A stretch of 64,000 nucleotides of DNA from the NCBI RefSeq assembly GCF_015142735.1, contig NZ_JACSPN010000015.1, positions 1-64,000 of the forward strand, in the 5' to 3' direction. The stretch comes from Oerskovia douganii (GTDB lineage Bacteria > Actinomycetota > Actinomycetes > Actinomycetales > Cellulomonadaceae). This document shows, in pieces, positions 8,622 through 18,314 of the stretch (the stretch's first letter is position 1; the number at the start of each line of letters is the position of its first letter). Made by a program: the position numbers and the translations under genes. The notes under the pieces were generated by a model that saw only the letters and a program-made list of their open reading frames with translations, did no database searches and was not told the origin of the DNA.

Positions 8622-10925
8622 TCAGGGTGCGCTGCGCCGCAGCGCACCCGGCCACCAGACGACCCGTCCGACGTCGTGCACCAGTGCCGGGACGAGCAGG
8701 CTGCGGACGATCAGGGTGTCGACGAGGACACCGAACGCGACGATGAACGCGAGCTGGGCGAGGAACAGCAGCGGGATCACGCCGAGCGCCGCGAACGTCG
8801 CCGCGAGCACGACGCCGGCCGACGTGATGACCGACCCCGTGACGGCCAGCGCACGCAGCGTGCCTCGCCGTGTCCCGATGATCGCCGACTCCTCGCGGAC
8901 GCGGGTCATGAGGAAGATCGAGTAGTCCACGCCGAGCGCCACGAGGAAGCAGAACGCGTAGAGCGGGACGGTCGGGTCGGCACCGGGGAAGTCGAGCACG
9001 TGGTTGAAGACGATCGCCGACACGCCCAGCGCCGCACCGAACGAGAGCACGTTGGCCGCCATGAGCAGGACCGGCGCGAGGATCGAGCGCAGCAGCAGCA
9101 TGAGGATCAGCAGGATCACGACCAGGACGACGGGCACGATCACGCGCAGGTCGTGGTCTCCCGCGATCTGCGTGTCCAGGCGCTCGGCGCTGGCACCGCC
9201 CACGAGCGCCTCGGGCGAGACCTCGTGGACCGCGTCGCGCAGCGCGGCGACGGTACTGGTCGCGGCGTTGGTGTCGCTCGGGTCCTCGGTCACGACGTCG
9301 ATGCGCACGTCGCCGTCGATCACGAGCGGCGGTCCCTGCGCGGGGGCGCCGGGCGCACCGCCCGTGCCGCCCTCGGTGACCGCTGCGGCCGAGGCCACGC
9401 CGTCGGTGCCGGTCGCGGCCTGGAGCACGGCGTCGAGGTCGCCCTCGGGAGCCACGACGATCGCGGGCTGCACGCCGACGCCGCCGAAGTGCTCCTCGAG
9501 CACCTGCTCGCCGTCGACCGAGTCGACCTGGGTCAGGAACACGTCGGAATCGCTCGTGCCCTCGGCCTGGAAAGTCGGCACGAACGCGGCGCAGCCAGCG
9601 AGGACGAGGGTCGTCACGATCCACACCGCGCGGTCGCGTCGTCCCACGAAGCTCGCGACGCGGGACCAGATCCCGTGGCCCGCGACGTGCACCTCGACGT
9701 CGTGGCTCGCGGCGAGCGCGAGGTCGCGTGCACCCTCAGGGGCGCCCTGACCACTCGCCGGCGGGGCCACCGGAGAGGTGGTCGACCCCTCGACCTCGTC
9801 CGCCGCTGCCGGGTCGTAGGCGGGCTTGCGCGGCCAGAAGATGCCGCGCGAACGCCTGCCGCCGATCACGAGCAGCGCCGGCAGGAAGGTGAGCGCACCG
9901 AGGAAGGCCGCCGCGATGCCGATGGCCCCGACGGGGCCGAGGCTCCGGTTGGAACCCAGGTCGGAGAGCAGCAGGCAGAGCAGGCCGGCGATCACGGTCC
10001 CGGCCGAGGCGGCGATGGGCTCGATCGAGGCGCGCAGCGCCCGGCGGACCGCGGTGTACGGGCTCTCGACGACGCGCAGCTCCTCGCGGTAGCGCGCCAC
10101 GACGAGCAGCGAGTAGTCGACCGCGGCGCCCACGACGAGGATCGAGAGGATGCCCTGGGCCTGGCCGTTGAGGGTCAGGGTGCCCGCGTCAGCCAGCAGG
10201 TAGACGACGAGGCCCGCGAGGCACAGCGCGAAGACGGCGGTGAGGATCACCATGAACGGCAGGATCGGCGAGCGGTAGACGACCGCGAGGATGATCAGCA
10301 CGGCGCCGAGCGCGACGATCAGCAGGACCGTGTCGATCCCGCCGAACGCGTTGACCAGGTCCGCCACGAAGCCGGCGGGGCCCGTGACCCAGGCCTGGAG
10401 GCCCGAGTCGGCGAGCGCGGTCTCGAGCTCGGCGCGGATCTCGGCGATCACGACGTTGTTGACGCGCTCGTCGTCGGCCATGAGGTCCGAGGTCTGGGCC
10501 GCGTCGAGCGACGCGACGATCATGGCGGCCTCGCCGTCCTCGGACGGCACGACCACGGGGTCCGCGGTGAGCGTGTCACCGACGGTCTGCGGGTCGTCCG
10601 GTCCGGCGCCGGGCAGGGGCAGGCCGGGGAGGTCGGCCGCGACGGCCCGGAGGGCAGCGAGCTGCTCGGGCGTGACCGCACCCCCGTCGGTCGGGACGGC
10701 GACGACGAGAGCGGGCAGGGACTCGTCGGACACGAAGGCCTGGGCCTTCTCCGCGGCGCGCGTGGACTCGGCGCTCGAGGGCAGGAAGGCTGCCGAGTCG
10801 TTGGTCTGGACGGTGCTGAGCTTGCCCTGCGCCTGCCCTCCGAGCGCGCCGATGGCGAGCCACACGCCAAGCACTGCGACAATGACCAGGCCTCGGAGCA
10901 CACCACTCCAGCGATTACTCAGCAT
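8622..10925 (-). CDS. MMPL-family RND exporter
   Basis: This 767-residue inner-membrane transporter of the MmpL/YdfJ type has an N-terminal helix (residues 10-30), an outer loop domain, a block of five helices (about 185-370), a second outer domain (about 440-560) and a second block of helices (about 570-750). VDYSLLVVARYREE and VDYSIFLMTRVREE are the paired MMPL motifs carrying the proton-relay D-Y. The ATG at 10925 sits inside an 18-bp palindrome (10916-10933) and has no ribosome binding site, so the message may be leaderless. It diverges from a marR gene that probably represses it. Drugs or lipids are likely substrates; the specific one is unknown. Confidence 0.92.
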   Translation of the reverse strand: MLSNRWSGVLRGLVIVAVLGVWLAIGALGGQAQGKLSTVQTNDSAAFLPSSAESTRAAEKAQAFVSDESLPALVVAVPTDGGAVTPEQLAALRAVAADLPGLPLPGAGPDDPQTVGDTLTADPVVVPSEDGEAAMIVASLDAAQTSDLMADDERVNNVVIAEIRAELETALADSGLQAWVTGPAGFVADLVNAFGGIDTVLLIVALGAVLIILAVVYRSPILPFMVILTAVFALCLAGLVVYLLADAGTLTLNGQAQGILSILVVGAAVDYSLLVVARYREELRVVESPYTAVRRALRASIEPIAASAGTVIAGLLCLLLSDLGSNRSLGPVGAIGIAAAFLGALTFLPALLVIGGRRSRGIFWPRKPAYDPAAADEVEGSTTSPVAPPASGQGAPEGARDLALAASHDVEVHVAGHGIWSRVASFVGRRDRAVWIVTTLVLAGCAAFVPTFQAEGTSDSDVFLTQVDSVDGEQVLEEHFGGVGVQPAIVVAPEGDLDAVLQAATGTDGVASAAAVTEGGTGGAPGAPAQGPPLVIDGDVRIDVVTEDPSDTNAATSTVAALRDAVHEVSPEALVGGASAERLDTQIAGDHDLRVIVPVVLVVILLILMLLLRSILAPVLLMAANVLSFGAALGVSAIVFNHVLDFPGADPTVPLYAFCFLVALGVDYSIFLMTRVREESAIIGTRRGTLRALAVTGSVITSAGVVLAATFAALGVIPLLFLAQLAFIVAFGVLVDTLIVRSLLVPALVHDVGRVVWWPGALRRSAP

Positions 10926-10933
10926 GCTGAGTA
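10916..10933. promoter_or_regulatory. 18-bp perfect palindrome, probable MarR operator
   Basis: TACTCAGCATGCTGAGTA is its own reverse complement. It lies 28 bp before the marR GTG start and contains the MMPL ATG (10925-10923 on the minus strand). MarR dimers bind palindromes of this length, so binding here would block both divergent promoters. A TTGACG hexamer follows at 10937. Confidence 0.8.
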
Positions 10934-10961
10934 CTATTGACGACGGAGGTCTCAGAAGCAA

Positions 10962-11414
10962 GTGGACAGCAACCCGGTCAGCAGGGAACCGAAGGACTGG
11001 CCGACAGGCCGGCTCCTGTCGGCGGTGACCCGTCGGATCGAGCGCGAGTGGAACCACCACCTCGACGGCTGGGACCTCAACCACGCCTCGATGCCCGTCC
11101 TCCTCCACCTTCTTGCCGGCCCCCGCACCCAGCGTCAGCTCGCAGCCGAGTCGCACATCACCGAGCAGACCATGAGCCGCGTCCTGGCCCGCCTCGAACG
11201 CTCGGGGTACATCACCCGCGAGGACGACCCGACGGACCGGCGCCGCCGCGCCGTGGCCATCACTCCGACCGGCCGCACGGCCGCCTTCGCCGCCGCGAAC
11301 CCGCGACCCGCCGAGCAGCTCAGCACCCGGGGCCTGACCGAGGACCAGATCGCGACGCTGCGTGAGATCCTCATCACCATGGTCGAGGCCCACCCGCGCC
11401 CGGGCGAGGACTAG
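10962..11414 (+). CDS. MarR-family transcriptional regulator
   Basis: The 150-residue regulator starts at GTG 10962 behind GGAGG (10945-10949). It contains the winged helix-turn-helix of the family (about residues 45-105: RTQRQLAAESHITEQTMSRV, then the wing with the D-R-R motif EDDPTDRRRRAVAITPTG) and flanking dimer helices. It is divergent from the MMPL exporter and shares the palindrome at 10916-10933, the standard arrangement for a ligand-released repressor of an efflux pump and of itself. lipB begins 9 bp after its stop, so read-through into lipB is possible. Confidence 0.93.
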   Translation: MDSNPVSREPKDWPTGRLLSAVTRRIEREWNHHLDGWDLNHASMPVLLHLLAGPRTQRQLAAESHITEQTMSRVLARLERSGYITREDDPTDRRRRAVAITPTGRTAAFAAANPRPAEQLSTRGLTEDQIATLREILITMVEAHPRPGED

Positions 11415-11423
11415 CCTGACCGC

Positions 11424-12104
11424 ATGCATCTGCGCACCGAGGGGCCGGGCCTGACCGACTACCAGGACGCCTGGGACCTCCAGCGCCACGTCCACCAGGA
11501 GGTCGTGGACGACATCAGCCCGGACACCGTGATCCTCGTGGAGCACCCGAGCGTGTACACGGCGGGCAGACGCACCAACCTCGCCGACCGGCCCGACGAC
11601 GGCACACCCGTCGTCGACGTCGACCGCGGCGGGAAGATCACCTGGCACGGCCCGGGCCAGCTCGTGGCCTACCCGGTCGTCCGGCTCGCCGAGCCCGTCG
11701 ACGTCGTCGCCTACGTGCGCGCGCTCGAGGCCGCAGTCATGGACGTGTGCACCGCGCTGGGCCTCACGACGCACCGCGTCGAGGGGCGCAGCGGCGTGTG
11801 GCTCGCCGCGACGGCGGCCCGCCGCGAGCGCAAGGTCTGCGCGATCGGCGTGCGCGTCGCGCGCGGCGTGACCATGCACGGCCTCGCGCTCAACTGCTGC
11901 CCCGACCTCGGGGAGTTCTCCCGGATCGTGCCGTGCGGCATCGCCGACGCCGACGTGACCTCCTTGACGCTCGAGACCGGGCGGCAGGTCACGATCGCCG
12001 AGGCCACCCCGCTCCTCGTCGAGGCGCTGCGCGAGCACCTGGTGCCGCTGCTCGCCGCCACGGCCGTGGTCCCACCGACGCAGGCGGACACCGTCCGGGC
12101 CTGA
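11424..12104 (+). CDS. lipB: Octanoyl-ACP:protein N-octanoyltransferase
   Basis: LipB moves octanoate from acyl carrier protein to lipoyl-domain lysines, the first step of lipoate synthesis. In the 226-residue protein the substrate motif DRGGKITWHGPGQLVAYPVV (residues 68-87) is intact. The catalytic pair is K137 in ERKVCAIGVR and C171 in VPCGIAD, matching K142/C176 of the Mycobacterium enzyme. SucB (2042) is its expected target in this window. lipA, the next enzyme, is 1.6 kb downstream with an MFS gene between them. Confidence 0.97.
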   Translation: MHLRTEGPGLTDYQDAWDLQRHVHQEVVDDISPDTVILVEHPSVYTAGRRTNLADRPDDGTPVVDVDRGGKITWHGPGQLVAYPVVRLAEPVDVVAYVRALEAAVMDVCTALGLTTHRVEGRSGVWLAATAARRERKVCAIGVRVARGVTMHGLALNCCPDLGEFSRIVPCGIADADVTSLTLETGRQVTIAEATPLLVEALREHLVPLLAATAVVPPTQADTVRA

Positions 12105-12285
12105 ACCGGGCCTGCATCAGACCTGGACCCGGCACCGGGCACGGCGCCGCAGGTGTGCCCGCGGCGCGGCCCCCTCCCGTTCCGCGCCCGTCGCCGCTAG
12201 AATGGGTCTCACCTCAAGGGAATCGCTGCGCAACCGGAGTACGGGTGGGTCGGTGCGCTGATCGATGGACCCCTGAAGGACCCTC

Positions 12286-13656
12286 ATGACCCGCACTCCC
12301 AGTCCCCTCGCGCCCGCGCGCCCCGCACCCGGCGCGCCCGCAACCACCCCGGGAGCCACCGGCTCCCCCACGACGCCCCCGGACACCGAGCCCCGTCGCG
12401 GGACCCTCGCCACGTACGGCGAGCTCCCCCGCCTCGCCGGCAAGGCGTTCCTGCCCGTCGCCTTCCTCGCCCGCCTGCCGTTCTCGATGATCACGATCGG
12501 CACGCTGCTCCTGGTCTCGACGACCACCGGCTCGCTCGCCCTCGGCGGTCTCGCGAGCGCCGCGGCCGCGGTCGGTACCGCGCTCGGGGGCCCCACCCAG
12601 GGCTCCGTCGCAGACCGGGTCGGGCAGCGCAGGGTGCTCCTCGTCGTCGTGCCCCTGGACGTCCTGGCGGTGGTCGCGCTCGTCCAGGCCGCGACCGTGG
12701 GCGCACCCTCGGGCGTGATCCTCGGTGCGGCCGCGCTCGTGGGCGCGTTCGCCCCGCAGATCGGCCCGCTCGCGCGCGTGCGCTGGATCGCCATGACCCA
12801 GCACCGCCCGCGGACCCTGCTCGCCGCGATGGGCTACGAGAGCACGGCCGACGAGATCGGGTTCGTGCTCGGCCCCGCCCTGGTCGGCATCCTCGCGAGC
12901 GTGTGGTCCCCGCAGGCCGCGATGCTGTTCGCGGCCGCGGTGTGCGCGGTGTTCGGCCTGGCGTTCGCGCTGCACCCCACCGCGACGCCCGGCGCCCCGG
13001 CGCCCTCGCCCGCGGCGCAGTCCGCTGCGGGCCACGACGCCCACGGGTCGTTCGTCGGCCTCTTCCGCCGTGTGCTGGTCCCGGTCCTGGGGATGCTCGC
13101 GATGGGCATGCTGTTCGGCAGCACCCAGACGGCCGTCACGTCGTTCATGCGCGACGCGGGGGCCGAGGAGCAGGCGGGCCTGGTCTACGCGGTGCTCGGC
13201 TTCGGGTCGGCGATCACGGCGCTCGCCGTCGTCGCCCTGCCCGCACGGTTCGGTGCACGGTCGCGCTGGGTCTCGTTCGCGTCGGGCCTGACGGTGACCG
13301 CTCTGCTGACGTTCGTCGCGGGCGGCAGCGGGTCGCTCGGCACGCTGATCGGCGCCCTCGCGCTCCTGGGCCTGTTCGTGGGGCCCGTCATGGTCACGAT
13401 CTTCACGGTCGGCGGCGACCTCAGCCCGAGCAGCCGCAGCGGCGCCGCGATGACGATGCTCGCGAGCGCGAACGTCGTGGGCGTCGCGCTCGGCGCGAGC
13501 GTCGGCGGTCAGGTCGCCGAGGACGTCGGGACCGCGGCGGCCTTCGCCCTGCCCGCGGTGGCCGCCGTGCTGCTGGTCGTCACCGGGTTGTCGCTGCGCT
13601 CCCACCGGGGCCCCGTGGACACCCCCCGCCTCGACGAGGCTCCTGGCGTAGTCTGA
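12286..13656 (+). CDS. MFS transporter lying between lipB and lipA
   Basis: The 456-residue protein has a Pro/Ala-rich cytoplasmic head (about 45 residues) and about 12 hydrophobic helices. The loop [14 protein letters not shown] after helix 2 is a degenerate MFS motif A. It starts at ATG 12286 behind AAGGA (12276-12280). An upstream TAGAAT (12198-12203) resembles a -10 box, so it may have its own promoter. Its place between lipB and lipA invites a link to lipoate or octanoate handling, but nothing in the sequence shows the substrate; drug export is the default for this family. Confidence 0.88.
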   Translation: MTRTPSPLAPARPAPGAPATTPGATGSPTTPPDTEPRRGTLATYGELPRLAGKAFLPVAFLARLPFSMITIGTLLLVSTTTGSLALGGLASAAAAVGTALGGPTQGSVADRVGQRRVLLVVVPLDVLAVVALVQAATVGAPSGVILGAAALVGAFAPQIGPLARVRWIAMTQHRPRTLLAAMGYESTADEIGFVLGPALVGILASVWSPQAAMLFAAAVCAVFGLAFALHPTATPGAPAPSPAAQSAAGHDAHGSFVGLFRRVLVPVLGMLAMGMLFGSTQTAVTSFMRDAGAEEQAGLVYAVLGFGSAITALAVVALPARFGARSRWVSFASGLTVTALLTFVAGGSGSLGTLIGALALLGLFVGPVMVTIFTVGGDLSPSSRSGAAMTMLASANVVGVALGASVGGQVAEDVGTAAAFALPAVAAVLLVVTGLSLRSHRGPVDTPRLDEAPGVV

Positions 13657-13720
13657 CTTTCACCCGAAACCGGGCACGACTCCAGGGGGGCCACAGCCCA
13701 CCAAGGACTGGGAGAGACGC

Positions 13721-14722
13721 GTGACGATCGCACCTGAAGGGCGGCGGATGCTGCGGGTCGAGGCCCGCAACGCCGCAACCCCCATCGAGAAGAAGCCCGA
13801 GTGGATCAAGACCCGGGCGACCATGGGACCCGAGTACACCGAGCTCAAGGGCCTGGTGCGCAAGGAGGGTCTGCACACGGTCTGCGAGGAGGCCGGCTGC
13901 CCCAACATCTTCGAGTGCTGGGAGGACCGCGAGGCGACCTTCCTCATCGGCGGCGACCAGTGCACGCGTCGCTGCGACTTCTGCCAGATCGACACGGGCA
14001 AGCCCGCCGACTTCGACGCGGACGAGCCGCGCCGCGTCGCGGAGTCGGTCCAGGCCATGGGCCTGCGCTACTCGACCATCACGGGCGTCGCGCGCGACGA
14101 CCTGGCCGACGGGGGCGCCTGGCTCTACGCGGAGACCGTCCGGCAGATCCACGCGCTCAACCCGGGCACGGGTGTCGAGCTGCTCATCCCGGACTTCAAC
14201 GCGATCCCCGAGCTGCTCGACGCGGTCAACGAGTCGCGCCCGGAGGTGCTCGCGCACAACGTCGAGACCGTGCCGCGCATCTTCAAGCAGATCCGCCCGG
14301 GCTTCCGGTACGACCGGTCGCTGTCGGTCATCACGCGGGCCCGCGAGGCCGGTCTCGTCACCAAGTCGAACATCATCCTCGGGATGGGCGAGACGATCGA
14401 CGAGGCGAAGGAGGCCCTGCAGGACCTCCACGACGCAGGCTGCGACCTCATCACCATCACGCAGTACCTGCGCCCGTCGCTGCGTCACCACCCGGTCGCA
14501 CGGTGGGTCAAGCCTGAGGAGTTCGTCGAGCTCTCGGACGAGGCCGAGCGCATCGGCTTCCTGGGCGTCATGTCCGGACCGCTGGTCCGGTCCTCGTACC
14601 GCGCGGGGCGGCTGTGGGGCCAGGCCATGAAGCGTCGCGGCATGGAGATCCCCGCTGCGCTCGCGCACCTGACCGAGCCCACGACGGCCCGTCAGGAGGC
14701 GGCGAGCCTGCTGGCCCGCTGA
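13721..14722 (+). CDS. lipA: Lipoyl synthase
   Basis: LipA is a radical-SAM enzyme that inserts two sulfurs into protein-bound octanoyl groups. The 333-residue product has both iron-sulfur sites: the auxiliary cluster cysteines C55, C60 and C66 in [12 protein letters not shown] and the radical-SAM C81-x3-C85-x2-C88 in CTRRCDFC. The C-terminal R-S-S-Y motif (VRSSYRAG), whose serine ligates the auxiliary cluster, is present. It starts at GTG 13721 after GGGAGAG. It completes the pathway begun by LipB and supplies the cofactor for SucB. Confidence 0.98.
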   Translation: MTIAPEGRRMLRVEARNAATPIEKKPEWIKTRATMGPEYTELKGLVRKEGLHTVCEEAGCPNIFECWEDREATFLIGGDQCTRRCDFCQIDTGKPADFDADEPRRVAESVQAMGLRYSTITGVARDDLADGGAWLYAETVRQIHALNPGTGVELLIPDFNAIPELLDAVNESRPEVLAHNVETVPRIFKQIRPGFRYDRSLSVITRAREAGLVTKSNIILGMGETIDEAKEALQDLHDAGCDLITITQYLRPSLRHHPVARWVKPEEFVELSDEAERIGFLGVMSGPLVRSSYRAGRLWGQAMKRRGMEIPAALAHLTEPTTARQEAASLLAR

Positions 14723-14889
14723 CCTCCCTCCGGACCACGACCAGCCCGGTCCGGGCCTGCCCGACAGCGAGCCGGTCCCTGCTCCCTCTCCCCCGCCGAC
14801 GTGCGAGAGAATCGGGGGGTGGGGTCCGGCTCGCCGCCGTCCCCGCCCGTTCACCGGAGCACTCTCCGCCACCACTAGACTGAGGCACC

Positions 14890-15621
14890 ATGGCCCGCAA
14901 CAAGAGCACCGCCCCCTCGACCGGGGTCGACGGCACCAAGCCGAAGAAGCAGAAGAAGCAGCGCTGGTACCACCAGGTCTGGGACGCGTACAAGATGACG
15001 CGCGCCGAGGACCCGGCGGTCACGTGGATCATGCTCGGCGTGTTCGTCGGCATCCTCGCGGTCGCGATCGGGATCGGCCTGGCCTGGGGCCCGTGGGTGT
15101 ACACCCTCATCGTGGGTCTGCCGTTCGCGTTCCTCGGCTCGCTGTTCGTCCTGACGCGTCGCGCCGAGACCGCGGCCTACAGCCGCATCGACGGCCAGCC
15201 CGGTGCCGCGCGCGCCGCGCTCGGCACCATCCGCCGCGGCTGGACGTTCGACGACGAGCCCGTCGCCCTGACCCCGCAGCAGGACCTCGTGTTCCGCGGC
15301 GTCGGTCGCGCCGGCGTGGTCCTCGTGGGTGAGGGCCCGACGCACCGCGTCGCCAAGCTGCTCGACGGCGAGAAGCGTCGTATCACGCGCGTCCTGCCCA
15401 ACGTCCCGGTCACCACGATCCAGTGCGGCAACGGCGAGGGCCAGGTCCCGCTCAAGAAGCTCGCGCGCACGGTCCAGAAGCTGCGCCCCACGCTGACCAA
15501 GCCGGAGACGGCCGAGGTCAGCAAGCGCCTGCGCGCCCTGGGCGGCGCCAAGCTCCCCATCCCCAAGGGCATCGACCCCACGCGCGCCCGTCCCGACCGC
15601 AAGGGCATGCGCGGGCGCTGA
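14890..15621 (+). CDS. DUF4191 membrane protein
   Basis: The 243-residue protein has a Lys-rich N-terminus (KPKKQKKQRW), two adjacent membrane helices (about residues 48-68 and 74-96) and a long cytoplasmic basic region ending RPDRKGMRGR. This is the DUF4191 pattern, found next to lipA in many actinobacteria. No enzymatic motif is visible and the role is unknown. A TAGACT hexamer at 14876, just before the ATG at 14890, could be a -10 box giving a very short leader. Confidence 0.88.
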   Translation: MARNKSTAPSTGVDGTKPKKQKKQRWYHQVWDAYKMTRAEDPAVTWIMLGVFVGILAVAIGIGLAWGPWVYTLIVGLPFAFLGSLFVLTRRAETAAYSRIDGQPGAARAALGTIRRGWTFDDEPVALTPQQDLVFRGVGRAGVVLVGEGPTHRVAKLLDGEKRRITRVLPNVPVTTIQCGNGEGQVPLKKLARTVQKLRPTLTKPETAEVSKRLRALGGAKLPIPKGIDPTRARPDRKGMRGR

Positions 15622-15641
15622 GCCTGCTCTGCCCGCACCGG

Positions 15642-15673
15642 CAGCCCGTCGACGGTCCTCCGTCGGCGGGCTG
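15642..15673 (+). terminator. Terminator hairpin after the DUF4191 gene
   Basis: The arms CAGCCCGTCGACGG and CCGTCGGCGGGCTG pair around TCCT with one G-U wobble, 21 bp after the stop codon. No T run follows. Confidence 0.7.
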
Positions 15674-16034
15674 TCGGCGTCAGGGGACGGTCGTGCCCGG
15701 AGGCGGACTCGCGGTCAGGGGGTGGACACGCCCTTGCGCAGCCTCCGACAGCGAGGTCAGCGCGGCCGCGGCTGCCAGACTCACCCGACGGCGCCGCGGC
15801 GAGCGGGAGCACGGCTCACCGATCGCGGATCCCGCCACGGGCTACGGACCACGAGAGATCCTGCCGCAGCACGTCGGCGGTACAGGCTCTCCTGGCGGCA
15901 CAGGCTCTCCTGGCGGCACACGCTGGTCGGGTGGACACCCGGAGGAACCCCGGGTCGAACCGGAGCGGCGCGCGGACGGGAGCGACGCCGTCGGGCACCG
16001 TGCCGGTACGGCGGGCAGTGCAGCCGGGCCCGCG
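15674..16034. other. Gene-free stretch between converging genes
   Basis: No frame here has start, ribosome site and codon pattern of a gene. The only structure seen is a perfect two-copy tandem repeat of 18 bp at 15882-15917. The stretch lies between the DUF4191 gene (plus) and the RDD gene (minus), which converge on it. Confidence 0.6.
15882..15917 (+). repeat. Two-copy 18-bp tandem repeat
   Basis: ACAGGCTCTCCTGGCGGC occurs twice in a row (15882-15899 and 15900-15917), followed by ACAC of a third start. It lies in non-coding DNA; no function is evident. Confidence 0.9.
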
Positions 16035-16475
16035 TCAGGCGCGGACGATGACCGTGCCCGCGGCCTTGTCGTGCAGGCCGCGGCCGTCGCCGTCCCAGAC
16101 CACGGCCGGGATGAGCAGGCACAGCAGGCCCGTGCGCACGAACCCGCGCCACAGGCCCACCATGCGGCCCTCACCGCCCAGGACCCGCACCTGCAGGCCC
16201 ATGACCCGGTGGCCGATCGTGTAGCCCAGCGTGCTCACCAGGAGCAGGTTCTCGAGCGCGAAGACCGCGAGCGTCGCCATCGGGTTCTCGTCGAAGAGCA
16301 GGAAGCTGATGAGCAGGCACAGCACCCAGTCGATGACGAGCGCGACCACGCGACGGCCGACCGTCGCCAACGAGCCCGGACCGTCGGGCGGCAGGCCGAG
16401 CCGACCACCCCGGTCGTTCTCCCCGCCGGTCGGCGTACCCTCGAGCCAGGAACCCACATCTTCACGCGACACCAC
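16035..16475 (-). CDS. RDD-family membrane protein
   Basis: The 146-residue protein has a short polar N-terminus, then three hydrophobic segments. The family signature appears as VGRRVVALVIDWVLCLL (R...D in helix 1) and GHRVMGLQVRVLGGEGRMVG after helix 2. RDD proteins are small membrane proteins of poorly known function; some are ion antiporters. The start is one of two adjacent GTG codons (16475 or 16472). It diverges from glnA1, and its coding start is 111 bp from the GlnR box, so the box could influence both genes. Confidence 0.85.
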   Translation of the reverse strand: MVSREDVGSWLEGTPTGGENDRGGRLGLPPDGPGSLATVGRRVVALVIDWVLCLLISFLLFDENPMATLAVFALENLLLVSTLGYTIGHRVMGLQVRVLGGEGRMVGLWRGFVRTGLLCLLIPAVVWDGDGRGLHDKAAGTVIVRA

Positions 16476-16585
16476 GGCACCAGCCTACGTGCCGCGGAGG
16501 AGGGCTCCGGCGCCCGTCCGGTTCGTCCTGGTTCTGGGAGTCCCGCCGCACGCCGTCTCGCCGATGTCACACGGCACGCCGGTGC

Positions 16586-16623
16586 GTAACACCGCCGAAA
16601 CATTCGGTACACGGTCGGGAAAC
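16586..16623 (+). promoter_or_regulatory. GlnR box upstream of glnA1
   Basis: Four half-sites are spaced exactly 11 bp start to start: GTAAC (16586), GAAAC (16597), TACAC (16608) and GAAAC (16619). This matches the actinobacterial GlnR consensus gTnAC-n6-GAAAC-n6-GTnAC-n6-GAAAC except that the third half-site reads TACAC. A TAGGTT at 16634-16639 could be the -10 box. GlnR normally activates glnA under nitrogen limitation. Confidence 0.85.
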
Positions 16624-16690
16624 CCCTGGGGCCTAGGTTCGAGGCGCCACTGGAGGTACGGCCAGAGGACCCACTACCAAGGAGTTACGG

Positions 16691-18115
16691 ATGTTCAAGA
16701 ACGCGGAGGAGGCAATCGCCTTCACCCGGAACGAGGGCGTCGAGTTCGTCGACGTCCGGTTCTGCGACCTGCCGGGCGTGATGCAGCACTTCAACATCCC
16801 GATCTCGCAGTTCGCCGAGTCCGCCTTCACGGACGGCATGATGTTCGACGGGTCCTCGATCCGCGGCTTCCAGGCGATCCACGAGTCGGACATGAAGCTC
16901 ATCCCCGACGTGACGACCGCCTACATCGACCCGTTCCGCAAGCGCAAGACGCTCATCGTGAACTTCTCGATCGTGGACCCCTTCACCGACGAGGCGTACT
17001 CCCGCGACCCGCGCAACGTCGCCTTCAAGGCCGAGGCGTACCTGCGCAGCACCGGCATCGCCGACACCGCGTTCTTCGCCCCCGAGGCCGAGTTCTACAT
17101 CTTCGACGACGTCCGGTTCAAGACGAGCCAGAACGAGTCCTACTACCACCTCGACTCCAAGGAGGCGGCCTGGAACACCGGCCGCGTCGAGGAGGGTGGC
17201 AACCTCGGCTACAAGACCCGCTACAAGGGCGGCTACTTCCCTGTCTCCCCCAACGACCAGATGGCGGACCTGCGCGACGAGATGTGCGCCGTCCTCGACC
17301 AGGTCGGCCTGGACGTCGAGCGCGCGCACCACGAGGTGGGCACCGCCGGCCAGCAGGAGATCAACTACCGCTTCTCGACGCTGACCGCAGCGGCCGACGA
17401 CCTGATGAAGTTCAAGTACGTCATCAAGAACGTCGCCTGGGAGGCCGGCAAGTCCGCGACCTTCATGCCCAAGCCCATCTTCGGCGACAACGGCTCGGGC
17501 ATGCACTCGCACCAGTCCCTCTGGAAGGACGGCGAGCCGCTGTTCTACGACGAGAAGGGCTACGGCGGCCTGTCCGACCTCGCCCGCTGGTACATCGGCG
17601 GCCTCCTCAAGCACGCGCCCGCGCTGCTCGCCTTCACCAACCCGTCGGTCAACTCCTACCGTCGCCTGGTGCCCGGCTACGAGGCCCCCGTCAACCTGGT
17701 CTACTCGGCGCGCAACCGCTCCGCGTGCATCCGCATCCCCGTGACGGGCAACAACCCCAAGGCGAAGCGCGTCGAGTTCCGCGTCCCCGACCCGACGGCC
17801 AACCCCTACCTGGCGTTCGCCGCACAGCTCCTCGCAGGCATCGACGGCATCAAGAACCGCATCGAGCCGCCCGAGCCCGTCGACAAGGACCTCTACGAGC
17901 TGCCCCCCGAGGAGCACGCAGCGATCCAGCAGGTTCCCGCCTCGCTCGAGGAAGCCCTCGACGCCCTCGAGGCCGACCACGACTTCCTCACGGTCGGTGA
18001 CGTCTTCACACCCGACCTCATCGAGACGTGGATCACCTACAAGCGCGAGCACGAGGTCGACCCGATCCGCCTGCGCCCGCACCCGCACGAGTTCGAGCTG
18101 TACTACGACCTCTGA
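16691..18115 (+). CDS. glnA: Glutamine synthetase, adenylylation-regulated (GSI-beta)
   Basis: This is the main ammonium-assimilating enzyme (Glu + NH3 + ATP to Gln). The 474-residue length is typical of GSI-beta. The active-site motifs include [21 protein letters not shown], the ATP-site [18 protein letters not shown] and [10 protein letters not shown]402 in [11 protein letters not shown] is the adenylylation site targeted by GlnE, whose gene lies at 51340. AAGGAG (16679-16684) precedes the ATG. A GlnR box at 16586-16623 indicates nitrogen control, and a terminator with a T-tract follows. Confidence 0.97.
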   Translation: MFKNAEEAIAFTRNEGVEFVDVRFCDLPGVMQHFNIPISQFAESAFTDGMMFDGSSIRGFQAIHESDMKLIPDVTTAYIDPFRKRKTLIVNFSIVDPFTDEAYSRDPRNVAFKAEAYLRSTGIADTAFFAPEAEFYIFDDVRFKTSQNESYYHLDSKEAAWNTGRVEEGGNLGYKTRYKGGYFPVSPNDQMADLRDEMCAVLDQVGLDVERAHHEVGTAGQQEINYRFSTLTAAADDLMKFKYVIKNVAWEAGKSATFMPKPIFGDNGSGMHSHQSLWKDGEPLFYDEKGYGGLSDLARWYIGGLLKHAPALLAFTNPSVNSYRRLVPGYEAPVNLVYSARNRSACIRIPVTGNNPKAKRVEFRVPDPTANPYLAFAAQLLAGIDGIKNRIEPPEPVDKDLYELPPEEHAAIQQVPASLEEALDALEADHDFLTVGDVFTPDLIETWITYKREHEVDPIRLRPHPHEFELYYDL

Positions 18116-18161
18116 TCGTCGGTGCTCGCGGTGGTAGTCGCGAGCTCCTGACCTGCAGTGA

Positions 18162-18199
18162 TGGCACCCCGGCCGCCCGACGTGGCGACCGGGGTGCCA
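18162..18199 (+). terminator. Intrinsic terminator of glnA1
   Basis: The arms TGGCACCCCGG and CCGGGGTGCCA are perfectly paired and followed by CACTTTTGCC, including a T-tract, 46 bp after the stop. It is one of the best canonical terminators in the window. Confidence 0.85.
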
Positions 18200-18314
18200 C
18201 ACTTTTGCCGCAGGGGACGACAGGCGCCGGCGTCCGAGCCCGTGACGACGGTGCACCTGGACGTCGTCGTGGCCCTTCCCCGACGAGTGGCCGGCGAAGT
18301 GGAGGGGCCCGCGT

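Noticed and set aside
8565-10940. 791-codon plus-strand frame opposite the MMPL gene
   Set aside because: Low-complexity His/Asp/Arg/Glu-rich translation, antisense to a clear transporter gene.
10926-12038. Upstream extension of the MMPL frame across marR and lipB
   Set aside because: The extension overlaps two confident genes on the other strand and lacks membrane or MMPL similarity; the ATG at 10925 starts the real protein.
12214-13605. 463-codon minus-strand frame opposite the MFS gene
   Set aside because: Arg/Glu/Gln/His-rich antisense translation without any motif.
15722-16051. Possible plus-strand gene in the gap after the DUF4191 gene
   Set aside because: The frame is Arg/Gly-rich, spans the 18-bp tandem repeat and lacks a ribosome site or codon bias.
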